A DNA stretch of 64,000 bases, taken from NCBI RefSeq assembly GCF_001183985.1, contig NZ_LFZW01000001.1, positions 2,367,357-2,431,356 of the forward strand, written 5' to 3'. Under the pieces are notes generated by a model. It was not told the origin of the DNA. It searched no databases and saw only the letters and a list, made by a program, of their open reading frames with translations. The translations under genes were made by a program, and so were the position numbers. The stretch comes from Peribacillus loiseleuriae. Its GTDB lineage: Bacteria; Bacillota; Bacilli; Bacillales; DSM-1321. Positions 53,092-61,959 of this stretch are shown here, piece by piece; within the stretch, counting starts at the first letter, position 1, and each line of letters opens with the position of its first letter.

Positions 53092-54247
53092 CGAGTGGAA
53101 GCACGTAGCGGGTAGTAAGTACCTTCGTTTTATCTTTATCGGCCCGCTTGTTGCGGCTATATTTTTTGGTTTGATGTTTTCGCATAATCAAGTTAGCGAA
53201 TCACCTGTTGTTGTTATTGATGAGGATCACAGCGCGTATTCGCGGCAGCTGATTTCCACAATCAATGCTTCTCAATATATGAACGTCACGAACGTATACG
53301 CAAGCAGACTTGCTCCTGAAATATTACTGGCAAATGAGAAGGCTGTAGCGGTCATTATGCTTCCCAAACAGTTGGAGCAGCGTAAGCAGCAAGGGCTATC
53401 TACGAATATCGGTATCTTAATGGATAATACCATTCCCTCAGGGTTAACTGGTATTCGAACCGCCATTCAGGAAATCATCGTAACAGAAAACATGACACTT
53501 TCCATGACCCGTCTGATTCAAAAAGGGATGGATACTGAAACATTCAAAGGGCTTGTTTCTCCTTTGTCCCTTCAGCAGCGGATGCTGTTTAATCCGACCA
53601 CAAGTTATGTCGACTTTATGGTGCTTGGATTTGTGAATATTGTGGTGTTAATGATTACAACAAGTGCAGTGGGTGCGATTGTACCTCGTTTACGTCAGGA
53701 AGGGAAGCTCTTTGCCAACGGAAAATCGCCTTTTCAGATTTGGATTCGTAGTGTACCTTACGCTGTCATTAGCTCTATTTCACTGTTCTTATGCTATGGA
53801 TTGTTGAAGCAGGTGGGGGGGATGCGGTTTGAAGCAGAGCCGTATCTATTTATCATCCCATTGTTAGTTTATGCTTTTGCCTTGGCACTCGTGGGATTGT
53901 TGATCGGATATTCTGCCAAAGACCTGTCCAAAGTCAATTCACGGACCAACTTCGTAGTGTATCCGTCGTTTCTTGCTACTGGAATTCAATTGACTCCACT
54001 TGTGTTTCCAGAGCCCTTTCAAATTTTCGCATGGGTATTACCTATGAACTGGCTTAACCGTCTCATACGCGGGATGGCTTTTCGGGATGGGGCGCTAACA
54101 GCCTATAGTCTAGAGATAGGGGCGCTGCTGATCATTATTGGCGTTGTGTCCTTGTTCATTGGATTGCTGGTATTACGGGAAGCAGGGAAAGCTGGTCCTA
54201 GCCGAGAACCGCTTATGAATTCGGAAGATCTGCCGAGCAACAGTTAA
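53075..54247 (+). CDS. ABC-2-type permease (YhgE/Pip-like)
   Basis: 390 residues from ATG 53075 (GGAGGTGA upstream). N-terminal membrane helix, a large extracytoplasmic domain (residues about 40-170) and five C-terminal helices including FLATGIQLTPLVFPEPFQIF. No ATP-binding gene follows, so it may recruit a distant ATPase or act in a different way. Co-translated with the membrane-fusion gene; together they form a probable export system repressed by the divergent TetR protein. Confidence 0.85.
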   Translation: MNSLIDEWKHVAGSKYLRFIFIGPLVAAIFFGLMFSHNQVSESPVVVIDEDHSAYSRQLISTINASQYMNVTNVYASRLAPEILLANEKAVAVIMLPKQLEQRKQQGLSTNIGILMDNTIPSGLTGIRTAIQEIIVTENMTLSMTRLIQKGMDTETFKGLVSPLSLQQRMLFNPTTSYVDFMVLGFVNIVVLMITTSAVGAIVPRLRQEGKLFANGKSPFQIWIRSVPYAVISSISLFLCYGLLKQVGGMRFEAEPYLFIIPLLVYAFALALVGLLIGYSAKDLSKVNSRTNFVVYPSFLATGIQLTPLVFPEPFQIFAWVLPMNWLNRLIRGMAFRDGALTAYSLEIGALLIIIGVVSLFIGLLVLREAGKAGPSREPLMNSEDLPSNS

Positions 54248-54769
54248 TTAGGGCACCTTGCACAGCCAACGGTTGGGTAATCTAGTCCATAAGTCACTCC
54301 TTTCCTTTTTATTAATAATGAGCATTCCACACATGTTGAATGTGAGTAGCAACTCATTTTAAAGAAAGGCAACTAACCCTTATGGTAGTTGCCTTTTATG
54401 CTTCTTTGAAAGAATTTACGAAGTTGTAATGGATTCGAATATCACCATCTTTGTTACAGCTAATCTTTTCAACTAACGAATATAAAACTTGATGTGCAAG
54501 ATCTTTAAGCGGTAATTAAGCCAATTTGATAGTGCTAAATCAATAGCGCTTTTTTTATCCAATTTGGACATTTCTAAAAAAGGACAAGTGAGCCAAATAT
54601 CTCACAACAAATTCTTGCTTTGTGTGTGATAAAACTCAATTAAATTAATGAAAAATAAAGATTTTTTTGGAAACGCTCGCATAATGAATTTCAATTTTAC
54701 TAGGAAAGTAGCGTAACGGAATGTGAGTATGATAGTTCCGAAAAAAGGATAAAGAGAGGAGAAGTAACA
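54248..54769. other. Intergenic with terminator
   Basis: Terminator at 54365-54397. No gene in the rest. GAGAGGAGAAG before 54770 is the ribosome site of the next gene. Confidence 0.5.
54365..54397 (+). terminator. Terminator
   Basis: AAAGGCAACTA pairs with TAGTTGCCTTT, followed by TATG. Confidence 0.75.
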
Positions 54770-55939
54770 TTGGAAAAGGTAAGATTGGGAATTATTGGCG
54801 TTGGGGTCCAAGGTAGCAATTATACTCGATTTATATTGGAATAAAAAGTTAAAAATATGGTGATTGGAGCCTTTTGTGACATTGACCCGGCTAAAAAGAA
54901 AATGTGTGCAGAGAATTATCCGGATATACCTTTCTTTGATCACTATATGGACATGTTAAACAGTGGTAAAGTGGATGCAATTGTTACTACAGTACCACAT
55001 TATCTCCACCCAGAGATTGGGATTGAAGCATTAAAGAGAGGTATCCACATATTAGTGGAAAAACCAGCTGGGGTTTACACGAAACAAGTAAAGGAATTAA
55101 ATGAATTTGCTGCAAGCAAACCTGAATTGACTTTCGCTGTGTTCTTCAACCAACGAACAAATCCACTCTATCAAAAGGTAAAAGATCTTATTGATAACGG
55201 GGAGATTGGGGCGATTCGCCGTACCAACTGGATTATTACCACATGGTGGAGATCACAGGCATATTATGATCAAAGTGAATGGAGAGAAACATGGGGTGGT
55301 GAAGGGGGCGGCGTTCTTGTAAACCAAGCACCACATCAAATCGACTTACTTCAAGGGATATGCGGTATGCCTAAGAAGGTTTATGCAAATATAAAATATG
55401 GTTCCCAAAGAAATGTTCCTGTCGAAGATGAAGTAACAGCATTGGTTGACTATGGGAATGGTGCAACAGGTGTATTTGTTACTTGTACACATGACATTTT
55501 AGGAACAGACCGATTTGAGATTTTAGGAGATAAAGGGAAAATTGTAGTGGACAATAGTAAAAAAATTACGATTAAACGACTTCATAAATCCGAATCGGAA
55601 ATGAGTGATTCGTTGAGTTGGGAAGAATCGAAGAATCTTATGAAAGACATAGGTCCATCGGGAATTTACAGTAAGGGGACTTTTGAATTTCAAAGCGTAT
55701 GGGGGCAGCAGCATATTACTATTTTGGAAAACTTTGCTGCAAACATTTTGGATGGGACGGAATTGATAGCACCAGGAAGTGACGGGATTCATGGTGTGGC
55801 ATTAGCCAATGCGATCCATCTATCAAGTTGGTTAGGGAAAGAAGTAGAACTTCTGATTGATGAGGATTTATTTTTAGAAGAATTAACGAAAAAGATAGAA
55901 ACAGAAAAACAGATTACTGTTAAAAGTGAATCAAATTAA
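54770..55939 (+). pseudogene. Gfo/Idh/MocA oxidoreductase with an early nonsense codon
   Basis: TTG 54770 follows GAGAGGAGAAG and opens the Rossmann motif LGIIGVGVQGSNY. A TAA at 54842-54844 interrupts after FILE. The same frame then runs uninterrupted to 55939 (MVIGAFCDIDPAKKK, IHILVEKPAGVYTKQ with the EKP active-site motif, and GGGVLVNQAPHQIDLL with catalytic HxxD). Without the first 25 residues the ATG 54857 product lacks the nucleotide-binding loop. Apart from this codon the gene looks intact, so the lesion is recent. The following isomerase gene completes a sugar-modifying pair. Confidence 0.8.
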
Positions 55940-55979
55940 TCTTTCTATTAAACTGATAATCACTAGGAGGTATTTCAAC

Positions 55980-56831
55980 ATGAATAAAGGCAAATTTGCA
56001 GTACAAATGATGACGATTAAAAGCAAGGTTCCTGAGCTTGGTGTTTACGAAACCATGAGGAAGATAACTGAACTGGGCTATCAAGCTGTAGAGGTATCAC
56101 AAATTCCAATGACGGCCGAAACTGTAGCTGAACTTAAAAGAGCGGCTTTAGATTTTGATATAAAAATTGCAGCGCTTTCTGCGACCATTGATCCAAATCC
56201 GGGAAGTTCCAGTGATAACTTAACAGACCATTTTCAAAAAATTGTAGATGATTGTAAAACATTAGATTGTAACTATTTACGAAATGGAATGCTGCCAATC
56301 GATATATTAGAAGATAAAGAAAAAATCATGAATTTTATCGATAAAGCAGAAACAATGGCAAAACGACTTGATGAATATGGCATTCACTTCTATTACCACA
56401 ACCATCATATTGAATTCCAAAAATATGACGGAGAGTTTTTATTAGATCTAATAAAGAACAATACGAAGAATCTAGGTTTCGAAATAGATGTCCATTGGGC
56501 TGCAAAAGCAGGTGTAAACCCTGTAGAGTTATTAAAACAATATGCTGGTAGAATTGGATTGCTTCATTTAAAAGATTACCGGATTGGAAAAGTCGATTTG
56601 GAAGGTGTAAACGATCCTGTGACACATAAACAAAGACTACACAATATTATTGAATTTGCGGAATTAGGACAAGGTAACCTTGATATGAAAGCAATCATTG
56701 AAGCAGGACTTCAGTATGGGTCTGAATATTTCATCATTGAGCAAGATAACACGTACGGAAGAGACCCACTTGAGAGCCTTGAAATATCAGCTGGCCATTT
56801 GAGGGAATTGGGATACGCAGCTTGGTTTTAA
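55980..56831 (+). CDS. Sugar phosphate isomerase/epimerase (IolE/YcjR-like)
   Basis: 283 residues; ATG 55980 behind CTAGGAGG (the longer frame from 55926 has no site). TIM-barrel motifs: FYYHNHHIEFQK (metal His), LGFEIDVHWAAKAGVNPVEL (Glu/Asp/His), LLHLKDYRIG and YFIIEQDNTYG (Glu). Forms a pair with the upstream Gfo/Idh-type gene, a combination typical of keto-sugar or inositol metabolism. Confidence 0.88.
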   Translation: MNKGKFAVQMMTIKSKVPELGVYETMRKITELGYQAVEVSQIPMTAETVAELKRAALDFDIKIAALSATIDPNPGSSSDNLTDHFQKIVDDCKTLDCNYLRNGMLPIDILEDKEKIMNFIDKAETMAKRLDEYGIHFYYHNHHIEFQKYDGEFLLDLIKNNTKNLGFEIDVHWAAKAGVNPVELLKQYAGRIGLLHLKDYRIGKVDLEGVNDPVTHKQRLHNIIEFAELGQGNLDMKAIIEAGLQYGSEYFIIEQDNTYGRDPLESLEISAGHLRELGYAAWF

Positions 56832-57167
56832 TGCAGAAATCTCAGTGGTCTATCAGTAATTTCCATATAGGTTGAACAAATTAGAATAGATTCTGAATTC
56901 GATCTTGTAAGTCGTAGCTAGAAAGACTATTGAGAGGAGAAAAAAATGGATGGAAGACACAAATATAGTTTTAGACAAAAATTTATCAACTGTTAATCAC
57001 GATAAGCCTGCCAAATTCACTAAGATATCATCGATGATGGACCAGAAAATAACTTTTGTCTCTATTGCATTCCCAAAAGTTAAAAAAAGTTGACAAGAAT
57101 CATATGTATACGAGCCCTTTCGCTGTAACGCCAATGCTATGATCTGAAGAGATCACTAAAAATAAAA
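56832..57167. other. Intergenic with a short gene start
   Basis: ATG 56950 (GAGGAG upstream) opens a 47-codon frame MEDTNIVLDKNLSTVNHDKP ... KITFVSIAFPKVKKS, resembling the cytoplasmic N-terminus and first helix of a permease cut short. Probably a relic of the transporter for the preceding sugar genes. Confidence 0.4.
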
Positions 57168-57201
57168 AATGCGAAAGTCTATGAAAATGACTTTCGCAAA
57201 A
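57168..57201. terminator. Terminator
   Basis: TGCGAAAGTC pairs with GACTTTCGCA around TATGAAAAT. Confidence 0.8.
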
Positions 57202-57517
57202 GGATAAGCCTTTACAAACATAGGTATGATGCTCCTGTCTTTATATATATAAACATCTACTTACTATTTTTTTAGTACTAGACTAAACAGATAAAAACCT
57301 CTAACTTCATTTATGTTAGAATCACGTAGTAAATCCTATGCGTTTTGATCATTATGAGACAATTTAAATTTCATTTGATTCATAGGGATTCATGTAAAAA
57401 TTGAACTACTACATTTTGAATAACTCCAGTTAGATATTTTAGTGGCCTATATAGGCTGTCCAATTTTGAAATGGAACTAAAGGAGCTTCTTGTTTCTGCA
57501 AGTTTTGCTCGTAATCA
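57202..57517. other. Intergenic, nothing recognised
   Basis: AT-rich; no ORF with signals and no clear repeat. Confidence 0.4.
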
Positions 57518-58738
57518 TTATAGTTTTTCTATGTTAAAACGAATCTCTTTAGCTGCTGCCATCGCCATTTGTTTTGCTTCTTCATTATTATATGAGGAGG
57601 CTAACACGTATCCATAACGATCTCCCATTGATAAAGGGGGCCGTAATATCTTTCCTTTGCGTGGTTTTATAAAAACTTCTTGCACCCCTGGATATTGACT
57701 AGCACGATTTTTCCCGGTAACACTAACCAATTTACCCTCAATATCTACAGTTAGATATTGTACATACACGTACTTACGATGTTTTTTCGTAAGATTCGGT
57801 TGATTTCCTAAAAATATCTGAATCGTTTCTTCTACTAGATTAATGCCATACCCTACCTCAATCAGGCGGTTCATGGCACCACCGGAAATTCTAGGGTTAA
57901 TCTCGATTAATTTCCATCTCCCTCGAACGAGACGCAATTCGAGGTGACACGCACCATTTTTCATGTCAAAAGTTTCTACAATTGTACAAACTGATTCATA
58001 GAGATGATCAAAAAACTGTTTGTCCATATAAGCTAACAAGCTATATCCTGTTACGATAAAACGTTCTTGGAACGTAATTTCTTGTTCAATAACAGCTACA
58101 ATAGTAATCGTTCCATCGTGTACTACTGTTTCAACTAAATATTGAGGTCCAGTTAAAAATTCTTCAATTAATATAGGTGTATCTTTGTACTTATTTAGTA
58201 GTTTTTTCATTGCAAAGTTTAATTGATCGATATCGCTTGCCAGTAGGACATCTTTTGATCCAGCGGAAATAGGGGATTTTACTATTAATGGTAGATGGTT
58301 TTTTTGTTCTTCAAGGAAATCTTTTAAGGAGTCTTCTGATGTATAAATGGTAAAGTAAGGAGAAGATCGGAGGCTTTTAAGAAGATTTCTTGTTAAAACT
58401 TTATCTTCCATATTCAGAATTGGATGAACAGAAACAACGTTTGTACAGAATTTTTCTTCTAACGATACGGCGATATTTACATAGGGATCTATAAAGCTTA
58501 AGATTGCCTGAATCACTAGTCCACGATTTACTAATTTTTGAATACTTTTTGTTAACGCCTGATAATCAGATAGCTCTGTGAATATCATCTGATGAACATC
58601 AGGAAATTCTAATCTTTGTTCCAGAAATTGCTGTTTATTTGTAAATAGAACGGTTAAATAGCCAAGGCGCTCTGCGGCTTTTATCGCTTCTCTGCTCGAA
58701 CCGGATTTATTAGAGCCAATAAAGATAATCGTATTCAT
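57518..58738 (-). CDS. ATP-grasp carboxylate-amine ligase-like protein
   Basis: 406 residues. An N-terminal PreATP-grasp fold (IIFIGSNKSGSSREAIKAAE, one motif) precedes the ATP-grasp core: lid strand LPLIVKSPISAGSKDVLLA, LIEEFLTGPQYLVETVV and the metal-binding LIEINPRISGGAMNRLIE. Related proteins join amino acids or other acids to amines (L-amino acid ligases). Divergent from a YheC/D-like ATP-grasp gene across 161 bp. The product is unknown. Confidence 0.85.
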   Translation of the reverse strand: MNTIIFIGSNKSGSSREAIKAAERLGYLTVLFTNKQQFLEQRLEFPDVHQMIFTELSDYQALTKSIQKLVNRGLVIQAILSFIDPYVNIAVSLEEKFCTNVVSVHPILNMEDKVLTRNLLKSLRSSPYFTIYTSEDSLKDFLEEQKNHLPLIVKSPISAGSKDVLLASDIDQLNFAMKKLLNKYKDTPILIEEFLTGPQYLVETVVHDGTITIVAVIEQEITFQERFIVTGYSLLAYMDKQFFDHLYESVCTIVETFDMKNGACHLELRLVRGRWKLIEINPRISGGAMNRLIEVGYGINLVEETIQIFLGNQPNLTKKHRKYVYVQYLTVDIEGKLVSVTGKNRASQYPGVQEVFIKPRKGKILRPPLSMGDRYGYVLASSYNNEEAKQMAMAAAKEIRFNIEKL

Positions 58739-58899
58739 AAAGTCATGTTACCCACCTGTCTCTAGTGAATTAAATCTATACTATAGAATATATAAGTAGG
58801 TCCAAAATTGTTCGCCTTAATTTAAAAAATAGGAATAAAGACTAGCTTTGTTTTATATTTTTAAAGGACAGCATTTTATAAAGGTGGGATATAACGATT

Positions 58900-59943
58900 A
58901 TGACCTTAATTGGCATGCTTCACCATCGAGAGGATCCACAAAGGGTGAGAAGAGCATATGCTTACTCAGCTGTAGCGAAAGCGGAAGGGATTCCCTTTTT
59001 TTACTTTACGCCTGGGAAAGTAAATATGGAGAACCGAACAATTAATGGGAAAATATATGAGAACGGAAATTGGCAGGAAAAGAAGTTCCCTTTTCCGGAC
59101 GTTATCTATAATGCCAGCTATCCTCTAACGGATAAAGCAGAAATAATCGTGGATTTTTTATCAGAAATCATTCCTTTTACAAGTCACTCAGTTGGTGATA
59201 AATCATATGTTAATAAGCTGATAAAAAAAGGGGAAATGTTTGCGCAATATCTTATACCTTCAATGGATTTAATAGACGCTAATCGATTTATGCAAATGGT
59301 CCGTCATTATCCAAAAGTAATCATGAAACCAGTATCCGGGAATCAGGGAAAAGGGATCATTTTTATTGAAAAGGAAGGAAATGATAAATACAGAGTGAAT
59401 GAAACTGGGGACATTTCTATTTATACTAAACAAGAATTGGTCGAATTCACAAGTCGAAAGATTCAAGAACAAAAGTATTTAGCTCAACAGTTCATTTCCT
59501 GTCAAATTAAATCGGGCCAAGTATATGACTTCCGGTTGCATGTACAAAAAAATGGAGAAGGAAAGTGGGTCATTACCTCAATATATCCACGCATAGGAAC
59601 TGTAGGAAGCATTGCACCAAATATCGGAAGTGGGGGATATACTGGTTATCTGGATATTTTTTTACAAAAAGAATTCGATGATTCCTGGTATAATATAAAA
59701 AAAACACTTGAATATTTCGCTATAAATTTTTCGAACCACTTTGATTCTTTGTATGATGATGTGTCATTGGATGAATTAGGGATTGATGTTGGAATTGATG
59801 AAAATCAAAAATTGTGGTTATTTGAAGTGAATTGGAGACCAGGAGCGCCAATCATATTTAATTGTGAATTAGATGTAGCGAGAAATACGGTTCAATATGC
59901 TAAATATTTAGCTGAAAATAGCCAACGTAATGTAAATGAATGA
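58900..59943 (+). CDS. YheC/YheD-like ATP-grasp protein
   Basis: 347 residues; ATG 58900 with AAGGTGGG upstream. N-terminal YheCD region (RRAYAYSAVAKAEGIPFFYF; FPDVIYNASYP), then an ATP-grasp domain with VIMKPVSGNQGKGIIFIEKE, VYDFRLHVQKNGEGKW and the metal site LWLFEVNWRPGAP. In bacilli this family is associated with the spore coat, though its reaction is unproven. The divergent ATP-grasp neighbour suggests a two-enzyme ligation pathway. Confidence 0.85.
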   Translation: MTLIGMLHHREDPQRVRRAYAYSAVAKAEGIPFFYFTPGKVNMENRTINGKIYENGNWQEKKFPFPDVIYNASYPLTDKAEIIVDFLSEIIPFTSHSVGDKSYVNKLIKKGEMFAQYLIPSMDLIDANRFMQMVRHYPKVIMKPVSGNQGKGIIFIEKEGNDKYRVNETGDISIYTKQELVEFTSRKIQEQKYLAQQFISCQIKSGQVYDFRLHVQKNGEGKWVITSIYPRIGTVGSIAPNIGSGGYTGYLDIFLQKEFDDSWYNIKKTLEYFAINFSNHFDSLYDDVSLDELGIDVGIDENQKLWLFEVNWRPGAPIIFNCELDVARNTVQYAKYLAENSQRNVNE

Positions 59944-60001
59944 CCATTGTAACTTCTTAAGAAGAATCGAGATCGCTTGATGTTCTTATATACTTTTGGT
60001 T

Positions 60002-60034
60002 AAAGCATCTATCTTCTGGATAGATGCTTTTTAC
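60002..60034 (+). terminator. Terminator
   Basis: AAAGCATCTATC pairs with GATAGATGCTTT, followed by TTAC. Confidence 0.88.
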
Positions 60035-60104
60035 ATGGCTGTTGTCGTAAACTTTGATGCTTGTAAATTCTATTTATACTACTATCCTGGGGTGATTTCC
60101 GTTA

Positions 60105-60178
60105 CAGGTACTCGCTTTCCACAGGCGCAATGCGCCGAGGAGGCTCCCGGACCGCCCGCGGAAAGCGAACGCTTCTCA
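60105..60178. repeat. GC-rich intergenic repeat
   Basis: TCGCTTTCCACAGGCG... and ...CCGCGGAAAGCGA are inverted ends around GAGGAGGCTCCCGG. It stands out sharply against AT-rich DNA and matches a repeat type common between genes in Bacillales. Only one copy here. Confidence 0.65.
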
Positions 60179-60483
60179 CTGCAATCAACAGGCAAGTTTA
60201 ACAGAGACATTATATTAAATAGTTCCATTTTGGTGCTCTTTTTAAAAAGATGGCTTGAAATGACAGCATATTCACAAACGATTTGGCATTTTAAATGAAC
60301 AATAAAAATACACAAAGGTCGTCTTGAAATAGACAACCTTTGTTCTTAAACTAAAACACCCATTCGTAAAAGAATACTCCAGGTTTGTTTAAGTATATTA
60401 TTTTTTAAAATTTATTTAATAATAAGATTCGATCTTTTATTAAATTACAAAAATAACGTAAATCATAATGATTTCGTTTTGTA
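60179..60483. other. Intergenic, no gene accepted
   Basis: A weak inverted repeat near 60315-60350 and AT-rich DNA. Confidence 0.4.
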
Positions 60484-60512
60484 TTGACAGAAGATTTGAA
60501 ACATAGTATATT
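60484..60512 (+). promoter_or_regulatory. Sigma-A promoter of the ZinT-domain gene
   Basis: TTGACA (60484-60489), 17-bp spacer, TATATT (60507-60512). Confidence 0.8.
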
Positions 60513-60522
60513 CATAAAAGAG

Positions 60523-60545
60523 TAAATAGTAATTGTTACGATTTA
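60523..60545 (+). promoter_or_regulatory. Zur-box-like operator
   Basis: TAAATAGTAA-TTG-TTACGATTTA, a 23-bp near-palindrome just downstream of the promoter -10, close to the Bacillus Zur pattern (AAATCGTAAT/ATTACGATTT). A second dyad, AAATCATAATGATTT, lies at about 60455-60469. Both support zinc repression. Confidence 0.65.
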
Positions 60546-60582
60546 CACCGATTATTAAAATAGAAAAGGAGATATTTTATTT

Positions 60583-61299
60583 ATGAAAAAGGAACTTATC
60601 AAATCAATACTAGTGTTTTTCTTATTAGGTATAGTCCTTACAGGTTGTCAAGAAAAAGTAGATACACCTGTCGAAAATGCTTCCTCAGATTCTAAATCTA
60701 CTACTTCTGAATCTACAGAAGGTACCAATCATAGCCATAATCACGATGATGAAAAGCAGAAAGAAATATATTCAGGGATATTTGAAGATGACGAAGTTGA
60801 AGATAGGGAATTATCAGATTGGGAAGGAGATTGGCAATCAGTCTATCCATACTTATTAGATGGAACTTTAGATAAGGTCTTGCAGAAAAAAGTAGAAAAA
60901 AACAAAGATAAAACCTTTGAAGAATACAAAGACTATTATAAAGTTGGGTATGAAACAGACATTGAACGAATCGTTATAAAAGATAATACGATGACATTTT
61001 ATAAAAATGGAGAAGGAAAAGCAGGAGAATACAAGTATCATGGATACGAAATTTTGACTTATGAATCCGGAAATAGAGGTGTTCGGTATTTATTTGATTT
61101 AGTTGGGGAAGTAGATGGTGTACCAAAACATGTTCAATTCAGTGATCATAGTATTTATCCAACAAAAGCAGAACATTACCATATTTATCTGGGAGATGAA
61201 GATCATGGCACTCTTTTAAATGAATTAGACAATTGGCCAACTTATTATTTTTCTAATCTAAGTGGAGAAGAAATTGTAGAAGAAATGAATGCCCATTAA
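60583..61299 (+). CDS. ZinT-domain zinc-binding lipoprotein
   Basis: 238 residues. Lipoprotein signal with lipobox LTGC (Cys22), a Ser/Thr-rich linker and a His-rich stretch (NHSHNHDD), then a ZinT/YodA domain of about 180 residues. Domain motifs: LSDWEGDWQSVYPYLLDGTL, KYHGYEILTYESGNRGVRYL, VQFSDHSIYPTKAEHYHIYL. The HYHIYLGDEDH ligand region is present. Family members bind periplasmic or surface zinc and pass it to importers. A Zur-like operator covers the promoter, so it is probably made under zinc shortage. Confidence 0.92.
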   Translation: MKKELIKSILVFFLLGIVLTGCQEKVDTPVENASSDSKSTTSESTEGTNHSHNHDDEKQKEIYSGIFEDDEVEDRELSDWEGDWQSVYPYLLDGTLDKVLQKKVEKNKDKTFEEYKDYYKVGYETDIERIVIKDNTMTFYKNGEGKAGEYKYHGYEILTYESGNRGVRYLFDLVGEVDGVPKHVQFSDHSIYPTKAEHYHIYLGDEDHGTLLNELDNWPTYYFSNLSGEEIVEEMNAH

Positions 61300-61408
61300 T
61301 TTTTATCGGTATTTTCCTCTTTTAGTTCGATAGAATAAAATATAGCTTTAGAAAAAAGCAATATTAACAGTTTCTCTCAAATACATATTTAACAGCAGAT
61401 GAAGAAAC

Positions 61409-61449
61409 GTCATTTTAAAAAAGTTTGATTAAAATGGCGTTTTTTTATT
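61409..61449 (+). terminator. Terminator
   Basis: AACGTCATTTTAA pairs with TTAAAATGGCGTT, followed by TTTTTT. Confidence 0.82.
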
Positions 61450-61655
61450 ATATTTAATCAATTTTTATATCGATCTCAACTTAAAAAAGTAATTTTTTTC
61501 AATTCCTCTTGGGATTCTTCCTCATACAGATAGGTAAGGGTTTGAATAAGTTAAGGGCACGACAAACGTATATCATACGCTTCAATTCTAAGCAATAGAG
61601 TTCGTTAACTGGTTAAGGGTGTGTTATTCTTTTTTGGGAAAGGGATGATGATGAA
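61450..61655. other. Intergenic, no gene
   Basis: AT-rich spacer; AAAGGGATGATG at its end is the ribosome site of the next gene. Confidence 0.4.
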
Positions 61656-61940
61656 ATGGTTAAGGAAATTCAACTAAATGATACGAAAATCAAAATTACA
61701 CAATATGAAGAGGAAAAAGAAAAAAATGGAATTCAAATTTCGGTAACTTTTTATGTTACAAGTGACGACTACCATGACATAGCAACACTTCTTTATAAAG
61801 GAACATTTGATGTAATAGTACCCGAGAGACATCTTGAGTTCCGCGGAACGATTCAAGAATATTCAACATCTATTACAAATCTATACGAAAAAGGACAAAT
61901 TGGCGAATTTAAACTGACTTTAAAAGAAGGAACAAAATAG
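61656..61940 (+). CDS. DUF3219-family protein (YkvR-like)
   Basis: 94 residues. Beta-rich small protein: IQLNDTKIKITQYEEEKEKN, then ISVTFYVTSDDYHDIATLLY and the conserved FDVIVPERHLEFRGTIQEYS. Matches DUF3219/YkvR of bacilli, of unknown function. 19 bp before the flavin oxidoreductase gene, so probably co-transcribed. Confidence 0.85.
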   Translation: MVKEIQLNDTKIKITQYEEEKEKNGIQISVTFYVTSDDYHDIATLLYKGTFDVIVPERHLEFRGTIQEYSTSITNLYEKGQIGEFKLTLKEGTK

Positions 61941-61959
61941 AAAAGGGGAATTTCATTTT

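Noticed and set aside
59996-60298. 100-codon plus-strand ORF across the GC-rich repeat
   Set aside because: Runs through a terminator and an inverted repeat; composition reflects the repeat, not a protein.
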